16,233 bases of DNA, from positions 1 through 16,233 of the forward strand of contig JAUWFP010000022.1 in assembly GCA_030606845.1 (NCBI GenBank), given 5' to 3'. The notes under the pieces were generated by a model that saw only the letters and a list, made by a program, of their open reading frames with translations, did not search any database and was not told the origin of the DNA. Below, one piece after another: positions 1 to 7,203 of this stretch. The position numbers and the translations under genes were made by a program. The stretch's first letter is position 1. The number at the start of each line of letters is the position of its first letter. Origin of the DNA: Anaerolineales bacterium (lineage in GTDB: Bacteria > Chloroflexota > Anaerolineae > Anaerolineales > E44-bin32).

Positions 1-785
1 CCCCGGCGAATATCCTGCAGCATCGAGGAACTATTCTCTCCCGTACTCCGGGCCACATCCATCGCCTGAGCGCCAGGGTCAGCAAAGGGAAGTTTCACAC
101 TCAGGGCGACAGCTACAGCGGCCGTTTCTTCAGCCGCACCCACCATCACCTTCACGATAGAAGATGACGCGAGGAGCCCACCATTCGGCACTTCCAGCAG
201 CGCTGTGAGCGGGTTGATCGCAGCGTTAATCACTAGTTTGCCCCACAGTAATCCCTGCACATCTTCAACCGGATCCATCACAAATCCGGCTTGGGTCAAC
301 AATTCCACCAAGAGTGTCATGCTGGGATGCGCTCTGAAATGGATCGGTCCTTCGCCGCCGGATCGTACGCGGCCTGGTCCGAGAAGGGTAGCCCCTGTTG
401 TCGTAACACCGAAACCGACGCGCTCTACACCCAGGGCGTTTTCCAATATCTCTCGATTCCCAAGCCCGTTCTGCAGCGTGAGCGCGATCCCCTGCGGGTG
501 AAGACACTCCGCTAATTGTTCAGCCGCTCGACGTGTCTGCCACGACTTCACCAGGACAATCGCCAGTTTCGCTCCCGTGCATGCTTCCGGGGATCTCGCT
601 ACACGCACTGAATACGACTCTTCTGCTTCGTCGGTTTCTACCAAACGCACACCACGCGTTTCGAAGGCGTCGAGACCTGCCTCCCACGTTCCGAGAAGCG
701 TGACCTCAGCGACCCCCGTGAGTCTTGCCGCAAACAGACTGGCCATGGCGCCAGTACCCACGATGAGAATCTTTTCTCTCTTCAT
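1..785 (-). CDS. panE: 2-dehydropantoate 2-reductase (ketopantoate reductase), C-terminus cut by window edge
   Basis: Reduces ketopantoate to pantoate with NADPH, the second step of pantothenate (vitamin B5) synthesis; cytosolic. I translated about 261 codons from the ATG at 785-783; the frame is open to the left edge, so the C-terminus is missing. The N-terminus has the Rossmann motif IVGTGAMASLFAARL (residues 8-22). A KLAIVLVKSWQT strand follows, then the family segment LWGKLVINAAINPLTALL with the probable catalytic Lys183. The last visible residues, SSMLQDIRRG, match the conserved substrate-site motif of PanE. It lies 99 bp downstream of panB on the same strand with no terminator between them, so the two are probably co-transcribed. 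The ATG has no good Shine-Dalgarno sequence, but no better start precedes the Rossmann motif. Other members of the broad ApbA/PanE family act on other 2-ketoacids, but the panB neighbour argues for panE. Confidence 0.93.
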   Translation of the reverse strand, partial: MKREKILIVGTGAMASLFAARLTGVAEVTLLGTWEAGLDAFETRGVRLVETDEAEESYSVRVARSPEACTGAKLAIVLVKSWQTRRAAEQLAECLHPQGIALTLQNGLGNREILENALGVERVGFGVTTTGATLLGPGRVRSGGEGPIHFRAHPSMTLLVELLTQAGFVMDPVEDVQGLLWGKLVINAAINPLTALLEVPNGGLLASSSIVKVMVGAAEETAAVAVALSVKLPFADPGAQAMDVARSTGENSSSMLQDIRR

Positions 786-884
786 TTCGATGGTTTTCCG
801 ATTACACGTAAGTTTTGTGATGCATTGGAACTTGCCGGTGAATGGTCGAAACCTGCCCAAGGCTGTTGTTTAGCATATCTCTCG

Positions 885-1763
885 TCAGGCTTCAATGCCA
901 AGTTCTCGCAATAGAGCCTCCCACGCCTCATCCGGCATTGAAAAGCAGTGCCGCCGCTCTGGGAACTCTCCCGCTTCGACGTCCTGAATATAGGCTTCAA
1001 AAGCCCTGGTCATCTCGAGGTGGAGATCAGCGTACTTCTTCACAAACCGGGGCGTGAAACGATCGAACAAGCCCAGTAGATCATGCGTTACGAGGACCTG
1101 ACCATCGCAGTCAGGTCCAGCCCCGATTCCAATCGTCGGGATCTCGAGTTGCTGGGAGACTAGCTTCGCCAGCCGAGCGGGTATCGATTCGAGAACGAGC
1201 GAAAAACAACCCGCATCTTGCAGAATTTGTGAATCCTCGAATAAACGCTGAGCTTGTGTCGCCGACTTGCCCTGGGCTCGGAACCCGCCCAATTGGTGGA
1301 CCGACTGCGGCGTGAGACCGAGATGACCCATAACCGGTATTCCGGCTCCCACAATCGCCTTTATGGTCTCGCTGCGCTCTCTACCGCCCTCCAGCTTGAC
1401 CGCGTCCATACCCCCTTCCTGCAGAAATCGCCCGGCGTTGCGAATAGCTTCATCGAGGCTGATCTGGTAGGACATAAAGGGCATGTCGCCGATGAGGAGA
1501 GCGTAATCTGCCCCGCGCGAGACCGCCCGGCAGTGATGGATCATGTCATCCATCGTCACCGGCAGGGTATTCTCATAGCCCAACACGACCATCCCAAGGG
1601 AGTCGCCAACGAGTATTGAATCAATCCGCGCCCGATCGATGACTGCCGCAGTCCCATAATCATAGGCTGTCAGCATTGTGATCTGCTCGCCGATAATTTT
1701 CTTTTCACGGAAAGATAAGGTAGTAACTTTCTTGCGATCTGAATGGGGAGGTTGTGTTGACAT
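885..1763 (-). CDS. panB: 3-methyl-2-oxobutanoate hydroxymethyltransferase (ketopantoate hydroxymethyltransferase)
   Basis: Transfers a hydroxymethyl group from 5,10-methylene-tetrahydrofolate to 2-ketoisovalerate, the first committed step of pantothenate synthesis; cytosolic TIM-barrel enzyme, Mg-dependent. The 292 residues include an about 20-residue N-terminal extension. Visible family motifs are ITMLTAYDY (28-36), VGDSLGMVVLGYENTLPVTM (52-71) with metal ligand Asp54, GDMPFMSY (92-99) with Asp93, KLEGG (123-127) with Glu125, GHLGLTPQSVHQLGGFRAQG (146-165), LESIPARL with the likely catalytic Glu192, and IGIGAGPDCDGQVLV (211-225). A good ribosome site (AGGAG) lies 8 nt before the ATG at 1763. 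panE follows downstream; the promoter, folded leader and terminator in 1800-1899 lie just upstream and probably control both genes. Confidence 0.96.
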   Translation of the reverse strand: MSTQPPHSDRKKVTTLSFREKKIIGEQITMLTAYDYGTAAVIDRARIDSILVGDSLGMVVLGYENTLPVTMDDMIHHCRAVSRGADYALLIGDMPFMSYQISLDEAIRNAGRFLQEGGMDAVKLEGGRERSETIKAIVGAGIPVMGHLGLTPQSVHQLGGFRAQGKSATQAQRLFEDSQILQDAGCFSLVLESIPARLAKLVSQQLEIPTIGIGAGPDCDGQVLVTHDLLGLFDRFTPRFVKKYADLHLEMTRAFEAYIQDVEAGEFPERRHCFSMPDEAWEALLRELGIEA

Positions 1764-1799
1764 GGCTATCTCCTGCCAGAGTGAGACGCCTTGCGGCCT

Positions 1800-1831
1800 A
1801 AAAAAAGACCCGCCCAGGCCGTTGGGGCGGG
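1800..1831 (-). terminator. Intrinsic terminator in the panB leader (candidate attenuator)
   Basis: On the minus strand CCCGCCC (1831-1825) pairs with GGGCGGG (1815-1809), followed by TC and seven T residues (1806-1800). It sits between a promoter-like extended -10 (1891-1899) and the panB start (1763), so it would stop panB transcription unless read through. The heptamer CTGGGCG of its 3' arm is repeated just upstream (about 1854-1848). That copy could pair with the same CGCCC and prevent the terminator from forming. The alternative is that it only ends transcripts from the redoxin gene. Confidence 0.8.
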
Positions 1832-1853
1832 ACGGTTAAATTGGTGGCGCCCA

Positions 1854-1884
1854 GCCGTCTTGGTCGTGGCCCGATCCAAGCGGC
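1854..1884 (-). ncRNA. Candidate pan-motif leader hairpin upstream of panB
   Basis: The minus-strand transcript can fold into one long hairpin. GCCG pairs with CGGC, CTTGG with CCAAG, and TCG with CGA, closing a GGCCA loop. The only unpaired stem residues are one bulged A on the 5' side (after CTTGG) and one bulged A on the 3' side (after CCAAG). A hairpin with two bulged adenines directly upstream of panB is the description I recall for the pan RNA motif, reported from Chloroflexi, Firmicutes and deltaproteobacteria. The predicted transcription start falls at or next to its first base. Only one copy is seen; tandem copies occur elsewhere. The family assignment is from memory and needs a covariance-model search. 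Confidence 0.6.
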
Positions 1885-1890
1885 GACAAG

Positions 1891-1899
1891 ATTATAGCA
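1891..1899 (-). promoter_or_regulatory. Extended -10 promoter for the panB leader
   Basis: On the minus strand the sequence reads TGC followed by a perfect TATAAT (1896-1891). This is an extended -10 element; no good -35 hexamer is present. Start of transcription would fall near 1884, exactly at the foot of the leader hairpin. Confidence 0.65.
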
Positions 1900-2016
1900 T
1901 GGGAATTGCAGAATTTACCCAGCAGGAAAACGTCGCTCCCTGGGTGAAAAAGAGATCAGCTTGGTGAGTGGATCTGATACTTGCTCCGGAGGGTCCATTC
2001 CGGGCGGGATGCACAT

Positions 2017-2535
2017 TTAAAGAGCGTGGCGCACGATTGTACATCCATATCCTGCAGTTTCTGCCGGATCGGGCTCGAGACCATTCAGCAGCGCTTCCAC
2101 AGCATCTTTAAGGTAGTGCACTGTCGGTTCGCGTTGGCGAAACGATGTGTCATCTGGCGCCCCGCGGTAGCGAAGAACGCCTTTTTCATCGATGACGAAG
2201 AAATGCGGCGTCGTCACCGCACCATAGAGATCGGCGACCACATGCTCGGCGTCCCTTAACACTAACCCTGGCTCTCGGGCCGCAGCTGCGAGCGCCAATT
2301 GCTCATCCGTCTCGTTGGCGTTGGAAGCGATGGACCATAGTTCGACCCGATCTCCCCATGCCAGCTTCAGCTCCGCCAGAATTTCATCGCCTCGCTGTGC
2401 CCAAGGACATTCTGATGACCAAAAATTAAGTACCAGCATCCTCCCTTGAACACCTGTTAAACGGTGCGGATCGCCCATGAGATCGGGCAGTTCGAAGTCA
2501 GGCGCAGGATGATTAATCTGAATCAAGGAATCCAT
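2017..2535 (-). CDS. Thioredoxin-fold redoxin, peroxiredoxin-like (PRX_like1/AhpC-TSA type)
   Basis: A 172-residue single-domain thioredoxin-fold protein, probably a cytosolic thiol oxidoreductase; the substrate is unknown. The N-terminus HPAPDFELPDLMGD is the usual redoxin opening. The active-site loop is NFWSSECPWAQR with a single Cys43 followed by Pro, so there is no CxxC pair. TTPHFFVIDEKGVLRYRGAPDD carries the cis-Pro loop. The end, GYGCTIVR, places a second Cys165 near the C-terminus, as in PRX_like1 proteins, where it might act as a resolving cysteine. The gene starts inside the end of the PD40 gene (13-nt overlap), and its ribosome site AAGGAGGG lies in that gene's coding sequence, so the two should be translationally coupled. 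No signal peptide is seen. Family placement is firm; the reaction is not known. Confidence 0.85.
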   Translation of the reverse strand: MDSLIQINHPAPDFELPDLMGDPHRLTGVQGRMLVLNFWSSECPWAQRGDEILAELKLAWGDRVELWSIASNANETDEQLALAAAAREPGLVLRDAEHVVADLYGAVTTPHFFVIDEKGVLRYRGAPDDTSFRQREPTVHYLKDAVEALLNGLEPDPAETAGYGCTIVRHAL

Positions 2536-3962
2536 CTTGGTAAAAACCCTCCTTCAACAAGAGGTCTCAATTGCGGCTCGTTGATATCCAGCCAGACGAT
2601 CTCTGCCATCTGTGAGAAATCAGAAGCACTGCGACGCATAAAAACAATCCGTTTCGAATCCGGGCTCCAAGCGATAGAGGTGTGCAGTTGTGTGGAATCA
2701 TCGGTAAGTGGCTGGGCTTCTGAACCATCCGCACGCATCAGCCAGATCTGGCGGCCGGGTGCCCATCGCAAAGGATCCAGATACCGTCGCGTGAAAGCGA
2801 TCCAATTTCCATCGGGGCTGTAGACCGGAGATGCATCCTCCACCATTAATTCACCCCCGGGGGATATATCCTCAATCAAACCCGGAATGACTTCCACACG
2901 ATACAGGTGGCTGTAAAACAGCGGCTCCCCTTCTACTCTCCCCTCTGTATGCTCAAAATCACCTGGGGCATCTGCGGGGAAGACGATCTCTGGATAGACC
3001 ATATAGAGCCCATCTGGAGACCACGCCCCTGCTACTCCCAGACTGCTCGGCAGATAACCAAAAGGCGATGTCGTCTGGTTTTCTGCGATGTCCACCAACG
3101 CAATCGCTTGCAAGCTGGTGTCATAATAGGTGAGCCAGCCAGTTGGAGACCATCCGGGATTGCCGGTAATATGTTCTTCGGGGCCCATCGGGATTGGCTC
3201 CGCCTCACCTTGTACAGGTGCGATCCAGACGCGGCTCCGGGCCATGACCGCCACACCTCCAACTCCGACTGACAGCGACTCCTCTTCATAAGCCAGCCAG
3301 ACCCCATCGGGCGAGAGGCTCGACGCCTTGCAGCGCACCTCGGGTTCACACCCCAGGATTAGGCGATCCTCCCCGCTGATGAGGTCAAAAATTCTAAGGT
3401 CGTTGCCGCGATCATCCCGTACAGTTACATAGACGATCTGAACCCCGTTCGCGCTCAGATTGTAGTCAAGAACGGGCGCAGCCGTCTCGGCGAGATGGTG
3501 AGGTTCCCCATCCTCTGCTATCGAAAGCGTGTACATATCCGCTTGTTCAGTCGTGGGCCAAAGATAAACCACACGCGGCTCCCCGACCTGGAAGGACCAT
3601 GTTTCCCCAAACAGAAGTGGTAGGAATCGGTCCGAGCGAGCCCCGGCTCTAAGCGTTATTGTCACCGTCTCGCCAAATGGCCAGGGTTCCTGTGGTGAAA
3701 ATGAAATCTGGGTCCCCTGCTGAATGACCTCACCCAAGCTTTCTGGTTGAGTCTGCAGATGGGACTGCACCGATTGTGAGTCCATGGGGCGATTGAAGAG
3801 AATGCGAACCGGCGAAGTGGAGGGAACTTCAGTCGCATTTTTACCGGGTTCCACGGCGATCACTTTCGGCGAAGCCAATACCCCCACCAAGATGACACCC
3901 AGGACAAACCCGAGTACGCCAAATCCCCATAGAGGAAATCGTCGCCGTTGCTTGTTTAACAT
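2523..3962 (-). CDS. Membrane-anchored Big_5/PD40 (TolB-like) beta-propeller protein
   Basis: I choose the ATG at 3962, giving 479 residues. A longer open frame runs up to 4205, but it crosses the terminator at 4036 and the end of the isomerase gene. The protein opens with a positively charged MLNKQRRR and one hydrophobic segment (about 11-31), so it is exported or anchored with the bulk outside. Residues about 34-125 (IAVEPGKNATEVPSTSPVRI, FNRPMDSQSV) look like a bacterial Ig-like Big_5 domain. The rest contains PD40/WD40-like repeat signatures: LSPDGVWLAYEE, WSPDGLYMVYPE, YSPDGNWIAFTRR and WSPDSKRIVFMRR. Such propellers usually bind proteins or glycans; no enzyme motif is seen. A TATAAT box ends 6 nt before the ATG and there is no ribosome site, suggesting a leaderless mRNA. 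The redoxin gene overlaps its 3' end. Confidence 0.85.
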   Translation of the reverse strand: MLNKQRRRFPLWGFGVLGFVLGVILVGVLASPKVIAVEPGKNATEVPSTSPVRILFNRPMDSQSVQSHLQTQPESLGEVIQQGTQISFSPQEPWPFGETVTITLRAGARSDRFLPLLFGETWSFQVGEPRVVYLWPTTEQADMYTLSIAEDGEPHHLAETAAPVLDYNLSANGVQIVYVTVRDDRGNDLRIFDLISGEDRLILGCEPEVRCKASSLSPDGVWLAYEEESLSVGVGGVAVMARSRVWIAPVQGEAEPIPMGPEEHITGNPGWSPTGWLTYYDTSLQAIALVDIAENQTTSPFGYLPSSLGVAGAWSPDGLYMVYPEIVFPADAPGDFEHTEGRVEGEPLFYSHLYRVEVIPGLIEDISPGGELMVEDASPVYSPDGNWIAFTRRYLDPLRWAPGRQIWLMRADGSEAQPLTDDSTQLHTSIAWSPDSKRIVFMRRSASDFSQMAEIVWLDINEPQLRPLVEGGFLPRWIP

Positions 3963-3968
3963 GTCGGC

Positions 3969-3974
3969 ATTATA
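3969..3974 (-). promoter_or_regulatory. -10 box 6 nt before the PD40 gene start (leaderless promoter)
   Basis: The minus strand reads TATAAT, then six bases, then the ATG at 3962. A weak -35 candidate, TTGCAG, lies 19 nt upstream. Transcription would begin at or next to the ATG, and no Shine-Dalgarno sequence is present. Confidence 0.55.
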
Positions 3975-4032
3975 CACGCCGCGACCACCCGGGCTGCAAT
4001 TGATACTTCTCCCGGCATCTGGCTCTGATATG

Positions 4033-4061
4033 AAACGGGGCAGGATGTGAATCCTGCCCCG
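4033..4061 (-). terminator. Intrinsic terminator after the PGI/PMI gene
   Basis: An 11-bp perfect stem, CGGGGCAGGAT with ATCCTGCCCCG around a 4-nt loop (4036-4061), starts 29 nt past the isomerase stop. On the minus strand it is followed by TTTCAT. The T tract is short but the stem is very strong. It separates the rsmI-isomerase operon from the PD40 gene, which has its own promoter. Confidence 0.7.
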
Positions 4062-4090
4062 CACGGGTATTTTAGGTATCACAACCGGGA

Positions 4091-5146
4091 TTATGTTCGC
4101 AGGCGGCGCTTCAAATCTTCGATCGCATCCACTGGTGTGGGATCGACGCCGTAGGCCATCGCCAGGTAATAAGATGTGTAATCTCCAAAGTGCAGCGCCG
4201 TCCACTGCTGCGCCATCCTTGTGTCCCCGCGAGCTTCAATGACGTCCGTACCGAAACCCTCCACCATCAGGATTTCGCGTGTGACCTGCAAGCGCAGGAT
4301 ATTGCGCTCGTGCACCTGCGATCCTTTCAGGAAGACAACCATCGTGTTTGATAGCAGCGACTCGGGATTCAAAACCCCGGCAACCATATTGTGATCCGCC
4401 TCTGGAAGCGCTTCAAACCCCGCTACTGCTTTCGCCAGCTCTCCGATCTGGGTCCGCCAGCGGCGCGCAACCGGCGCCAGAATCTCCGCCCCAACAATGG
4501 TCGGACAGCGCCCTATCAACTGCCCGGCCATCCGCTTGGCGGGATTTTCAACAACAGGCGACTGCGCACGAAGGTCCTCCTGTTGAGAACGCATCTCTCT
4601 TACCGTAGCGGATAATTCCTCTTCGGGGTCGGGAATCAAGCCCAGGCGAGTCATCAGCGCCAATAGCAAGCCGAAGGAGTGGCCCACCGCGGCGCGCGGT
4701 TGGCCGGCATGATCGAAATGCCACAGCGGAACACCGTTCGAATTCGCCTGTTTCGTGAGCTCGCCACCGGTGGTTATCGCTAACAATTGCGTCTCAGATT
4801 CCACCCCCGCGGCGAAAGCGGACAGTGTCTCCTCTGTGTTCCCCGAGTGTGAGCAGGCAATCACGAGGGTTTCGTGGTCAGCGCTAAAAGCCGGTAGATC
4901 GTAATCCCGCCATACGATAATTGGCACCGTCGCCATCGGTGCAACGTACGCCGCCAGGAGATCAGCGGCGATCGCCGACCCACCCATGCCGGCGATTATA
5001 ACCTTGCGCACGCCGGAGATCTCTCCGAGAGGGTGCTTCCATCCGAGCTTCCAGGCTAATTCGAGCTGATCGTGAAGCCCATCGATCTCGGCAAGCATCC
5101 CTCCGGGATCTAATTCCTCGAATCGCGAGACATCGTCTAAATTCAT
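4091..5146 (-). CDS. Bifunctional phosphoglucose/phosphomannose isomerase
   Basis: Interconverts glucose-6-phosphate and mannose-6-phosphate with fructose-6-phosphate; cytosolic, joining glycolysis to mannose-sugar synthesis. The 351-residue double SIS-domain protein is the typical length for the bacterial/archaeal PGI/PMI family. It shows GMGGSAIA (53-60), the phosphate-binding ACSHSGNTEE (97-106), the family block RRWRTQIGELAK and the catalytic-region EADHN. I choose the ATG at 5146. It overlaps the rsmI stop as ATGA and has GGAGGAAAG just before it; an in-frame ATG at 5188 would lie well inside rsmI. It is co-transcribed with rsmI and ends at the terminator at 4036-4061. A mannose-only or glucose-only role cannot be excluded from sequence. 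Confidence 0.93.
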   Translation of the reverse strand: MNLDDVSRFEELDPGGMLAEIDGLHDQLELAWKLGWKHPLGEISGVRKVIIAGMGGSAIAADLLAAYVAPMATVPIIVWRDYDLPAFSADHETLVIACSHSGNTEETLSAFAAGVESETQLLAITTGGELTKQANSNGVPLWHFDHAGQPRAAVGHSFGLLLALMTRLGLIPDPEEELSATVREMRSQQEDLRAQSPVVENPAKRMAGQLIGRCPTIVGAEILAPVARRWRTQIGELAKAVAGFEALPEADHNMVAGVLNPESLLSNTMVVFLKGSQVHERNILRLQVTREILMVEGFGTDVIEARGDTRMAQQWTALHFGDYTSYYLAMAYGVDPTPVDAIEDLKRRLRT

Positions 5147-5964
5147 CTTTCCTCCAGACTCAATCGATAAACTTCCCCCCGGCTCCACCCCGATTCGGCG
5201 GCAATTTGCCGCGCAGCCGATGAACGGTTCAACCCTGAATCAAGGCGCGCCCGCATCGCCTCCATCACTTCGGGTTCCGTCCATTTGCCCGGCGCGGGTG
5301 CCCCTCCGAGGACAAGCGTGTACTCCCCGCGCGGTTCTCCCGAGGCAATATGCGCCTGCACCTCGCCAAGCGTACCGCGCACGATCTCCTCATGCATCTT
5401 CGTCAACTCTCGACCCAAAGCAGCAAGTCTGTCCTCGCCAAGGGCCTCGATCAGATCTCCCAGCGTCTTCTGAATCCTGTGGGGAACTTCGAAGAGGACA
5501 AGCGTGCGCCTCTCATTGGCAAGCGACTCGATGAATTCTCGACGTGCCTTCGCCTTTCGTGGAAGATAACCAAGAAAGATGAATGAATCCGTCGGCAGGC
5601 CCGAGGCGACCAGCGCCGCAATCGGCGCCGAAGGGCCCGGGATTGAAGTAACCTCATGCCCGCGTTCCAGCGCCGCCTGGACCAACTCAAAGCCCGGATC
5701 CGAAAGTCCTGGCGTTCCCGCGTCGGAAACCAAGGCCAGATCGCCCCCCTCAAGAATGCCTAGCAGGCGCTCCTCGCGAGCTTCCTTATTGTGTTCGTGG
5801 TAGCTGGTCAGCTTCGTCGTGATTTCATAGCGCTTAAGCAACTTACCGGTATGGCGCGTATCCTCTGCGGCGATGACGTCCACATCGCGAAGAACGCGCA
5901 AGGCGCGCAGGGTGATGTCCTCTAAATTGCCTATTGGTGTAGAAACCAAGAAGAGTGTACCCAT
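5143..5964 (-). CDS. rsmI: 16S rRNA (cytidine(1402)-2'-O)-methyltransferase
   Basis: Methylates the 2'-OH of C1402 in 16S rRNA with S-adenosylmethionine, tuning the ribosomal P site; cytosolic. The 273 residues match the family length. Motifs are LFLVSTPIGNLEDITLRAL (4-22), AAEDTRHTGKLLKRY (32-46), SYHEHNKEAREERLL (54-68), LVSDAGTPGLSDPG (78-91) and SIPGPSAPIAALVASGLPTD (107-126). The last about 30 residues (SSAARQIAAESGWSRGEVY) form the usual small C-terminal helical domain. No Shine-Dalgarno precedes the ATG. Instead an extended -10 (TGC TAAAAT) ends 6 nt before it, which points to a leaderless transcript. The stop overlaps the start of the isomerase gene by 4 nt. Confidence 0.96.
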   Translation of the reverse strand: MGTLFLVSTPIGNLEDITLRALRVLRDVDVIAAEDTRHTGKLLKRYEITTKLTSYHEHNKEAREERLLGILEGGDLALVSDAGTPGLSDPGFELVQAALERGHEVTSIPGPSAPIAALVASGLPTDSFIFLGYLPRKAKARREFIESLANERRTLVLFEVPHRIQKTLGDLIEALGEDRLAALGRELTKMHEEIVRGTLGEVQAHIASGEPRGEYTLVLGGAPAPGKWTEPEVMEAMRARLDSGLNRSSAARQIAAESGWSRGEVYRLSLEER

Positions 5965-5970
5965 GAAGCT

Positions 5971-5979
5971 ATTTTAGCA
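5971..5979 (-). promoter_or_regulatory. Extended -10 six nt before rsmI (leaderless promoter)
   Basis: The minus strand reads TGC TAAAAT, six bases (AGCTTC), then the rsmI ATG. No -35 hexamer is evident, as is common with a TGn extension. The same 6-nt spacing is seen at the PD40 gene. Confidence 0.5.
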
Positions 5980-6021
5980 GAGCTTTCCCCGCGCGGCCCG
6001 TGTAGTTAAAGTGTATTTTTC

Positions 6022-6645
6022 TCACTTCACTTTACGCACTGGCTGCCTGAGCACAGTCCTCAGCTTCTCCGGCGGTACCTTACGGAAGTCGCTGAGGTAG
6101 ATTTCATGGTGTTTGCCGTTTTCAAGATAACCATTATCGGGGAGGAACTCGCTGTGCATCTCGGCCAATACTGGACCTTCGTCATCGAAGGGACCTACAT
6201 GCATGATCTGCACAGACAGCCCTTCATGATAGTGCTCCAAGCGGATTTTATCCAACGCCACCGGATTCTTGGCCTCGCGCACCTGCTCGAGCGCATTAGC
6301 GAAGATTTCCGCCGTGATCCAATCCGGGGTCATGATCATCATTGTCCAGTCCCATTGGCTTTTATCACGCGCGGTGCTGAAAGTCGCCATATCTTCAGCC
6401 CACCATAGACCTTCCAGCGGAGGGACGACATAGTCCCTTTCCAGGGTCTTCTTGCTGATGAACTTCACTTTGAAGGCTACGCCATACAGCGCTTCGATGG
6501 CATCCTGGTATTCATGAGCCGTGTTTGGGTCACCATGACCATCCACCATCAGGAACTGCATTTTCGGCACGTCAACGATCGTGAATTTCGTTTTCGGAGG
6601 GTTGTATAAGTGTTTCCATTCCTTTTTAAAATCAATTTTCGTCAT
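6022..6645 (-). CDS. GyrI-like (SAV2435/SMBD type) small-molecule-binding protein
   Basis: A 207-residue cytosolic protein of the GyrI-like family, which binds drug-like or cyclopropanoid compounds; some relatives hydrolyse cyclopropane-containing toxins. The opening MTKIDFKKEWKHLYNPPK, the segment FLMVDGHGDPN (31-41), VVPPLEGLWWAED (73-85, with the conserved Glu78 and the WW pair), WDWTMMIMTPDWIT (98-111) and the late QIMHVGPFDDEGP are all typical. I choose the ATG at 6645, with GGAG about 9 nt upstream; it lies within the end of padR (14-nt overlap), so the two genes are coupled. An upstream in-frame ATG at 6687 would sit deep inside padR. The natural ligand is unknown; paired with a PadR repressor it is probably a drug-binding or detoxifying protein. 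Confidence 0.88.
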   Translation of the reverse strand: MTKIDFKKEWKHLYNPPKTKFTIVDVPKMQFLMVDGHGDPNTAHEYQDAIEALYGVAFKVKFISKKTLERDYVVPPLEGLWWAEDMATFSTARDKSQWDWTMMIMTPDWITAEIFANALEQVREAKNPVALDKIRLEHYHEGLSVQIMHVGPFDDEGPVLAEMHSEFLPDNGYLENGKHHEIYLSDFRKVPPEKLRTVLRQPVRKVK

Positions 6646-7171
6646 GCTTATGCTCCAGTTGGTCGATGAAACGGTCCAGCCAATCAAGCTCAGTGGTGAT
6701 TTTTGTGAGGCTTAGATCGAACATGGCATCTACAAAGAAGGGCAATGGCTGCTGAGATTCCCACCTGTCCTGGATACGTCCCCGGTGTTTGGCAAGTCCC
6801 TCACTCTGCTGGCGCAGGGCGGCGAGCGCCTCAGCCTTCGAAACTGCCGGGATGTTAGCTAAACTCAACTGCATGGGCGATGAGGCACGATGGGGTACCG
6901 AAAGCGCTTCAAGCGTACTTGCGCGCAATGCTTTCAGACCCGCGGTGGAGATGTGATAGACAACCCGCGATCGTCCGGGCCCTGCCTGGCGCACTACTTT
7001 GCCCTTAATCCAAACCTTCTTCTCGAGCTTCTTCAGAATGTAATAGATCGACGAGAACCCGATCTCGGTCCACTCGCGCATGCCGCGCTCCTCAATCAAG
7101 GATTCGATCTCGTAACCGTGGCGGTCCTTCTCAGCGATCAGGGATAGAATGGCAAGTTCTGCGTTGGTCAT
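6632..7171 (-). CDS. PadR family transcriptional regulator
   Basis: A 179-residue repressor-type protein. Residues 1-85 form the PadR winged helix: MTNAELAILSLIAEKDRHGY, EIESLIEERGM, then GFSSIYYILKKLEKKVWI (38-55) with the recognition helix, and the wing SRVVYHISTAGLKAL. The remainder is a helical dimerisation/effector domain ending in WLDRFIDQLE. Such regulators usually release DNA when they bind phenolic or drug-like ligands. It is the first gene of a two-gene operon with the GyrI-like protein. A perfect 22-bp palindrome lies 10 nt upstream over its own -10 box, so autorepression is likely. The ribosome site is GAGAGG just before the ATG at 7171. Confidence 0.93.
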   Translation of the reverse strand: MTNAELAILSLIAEKDRHGYEIESLIEERGMREWTEIGFSSIYYILKKLEKKVWIKGKVVRQAGPGRSRVVYHISTAGLKALRASTLEALSVPHRASSPMQLSLANIPAVSKAEALAALRQQSEGLAKHRGRIQDRWESQQPLPFFVDAMFDLSLTKITTELDWLDRFIDQLEHKHDEN

Positions 7172-7181
7172 TTCGCCTCTC

Positions 7182-7203
7182 TATATTCTAGTACTAGAAT
7201 ATA
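7182..7203. promoter_or_regulatory. Perfect 22-bp palindrome, probable PadR operator
   Basis: The sequence from 7182 to 7203 is its own exact reverse complement; the half-site reads TATATTCTAGT. It covers the -10 hexamer and the expected start point of the padR promoter, so a bound dimer would block RNA polymerase. The match to PadR is inferred from position and symmetry. Confidence 0.8.

Noticed and set aside
1254..1619. 121-residue plus-strand frame within panB
   Set aside because: Antisense shadow of panB with no motif or ribosome site.
1800..1899. T-box leader upstream of panB
   Set aside because: The GGGCGCCACC stretch before the terminator recalls a T-box, but the TGGN bulge sequence is absent and there is no room for a specifier stem.
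3963..4205. 81-codon upstream extension of the PD40 gene
   Set aside because: It crosses the strong hairpin at 4036-4061 and overlaps the isomerase gene. The segment does not look like a signal sequence, while the ATG at 3962 starts a clean one and has its own -10.
5147..5188. Upstream start for the isomerase gene
   Set aside because: It would overlap rsmI by 46 nt. The ATG at 5146 has an ATGA overlap and a good ribosome site.
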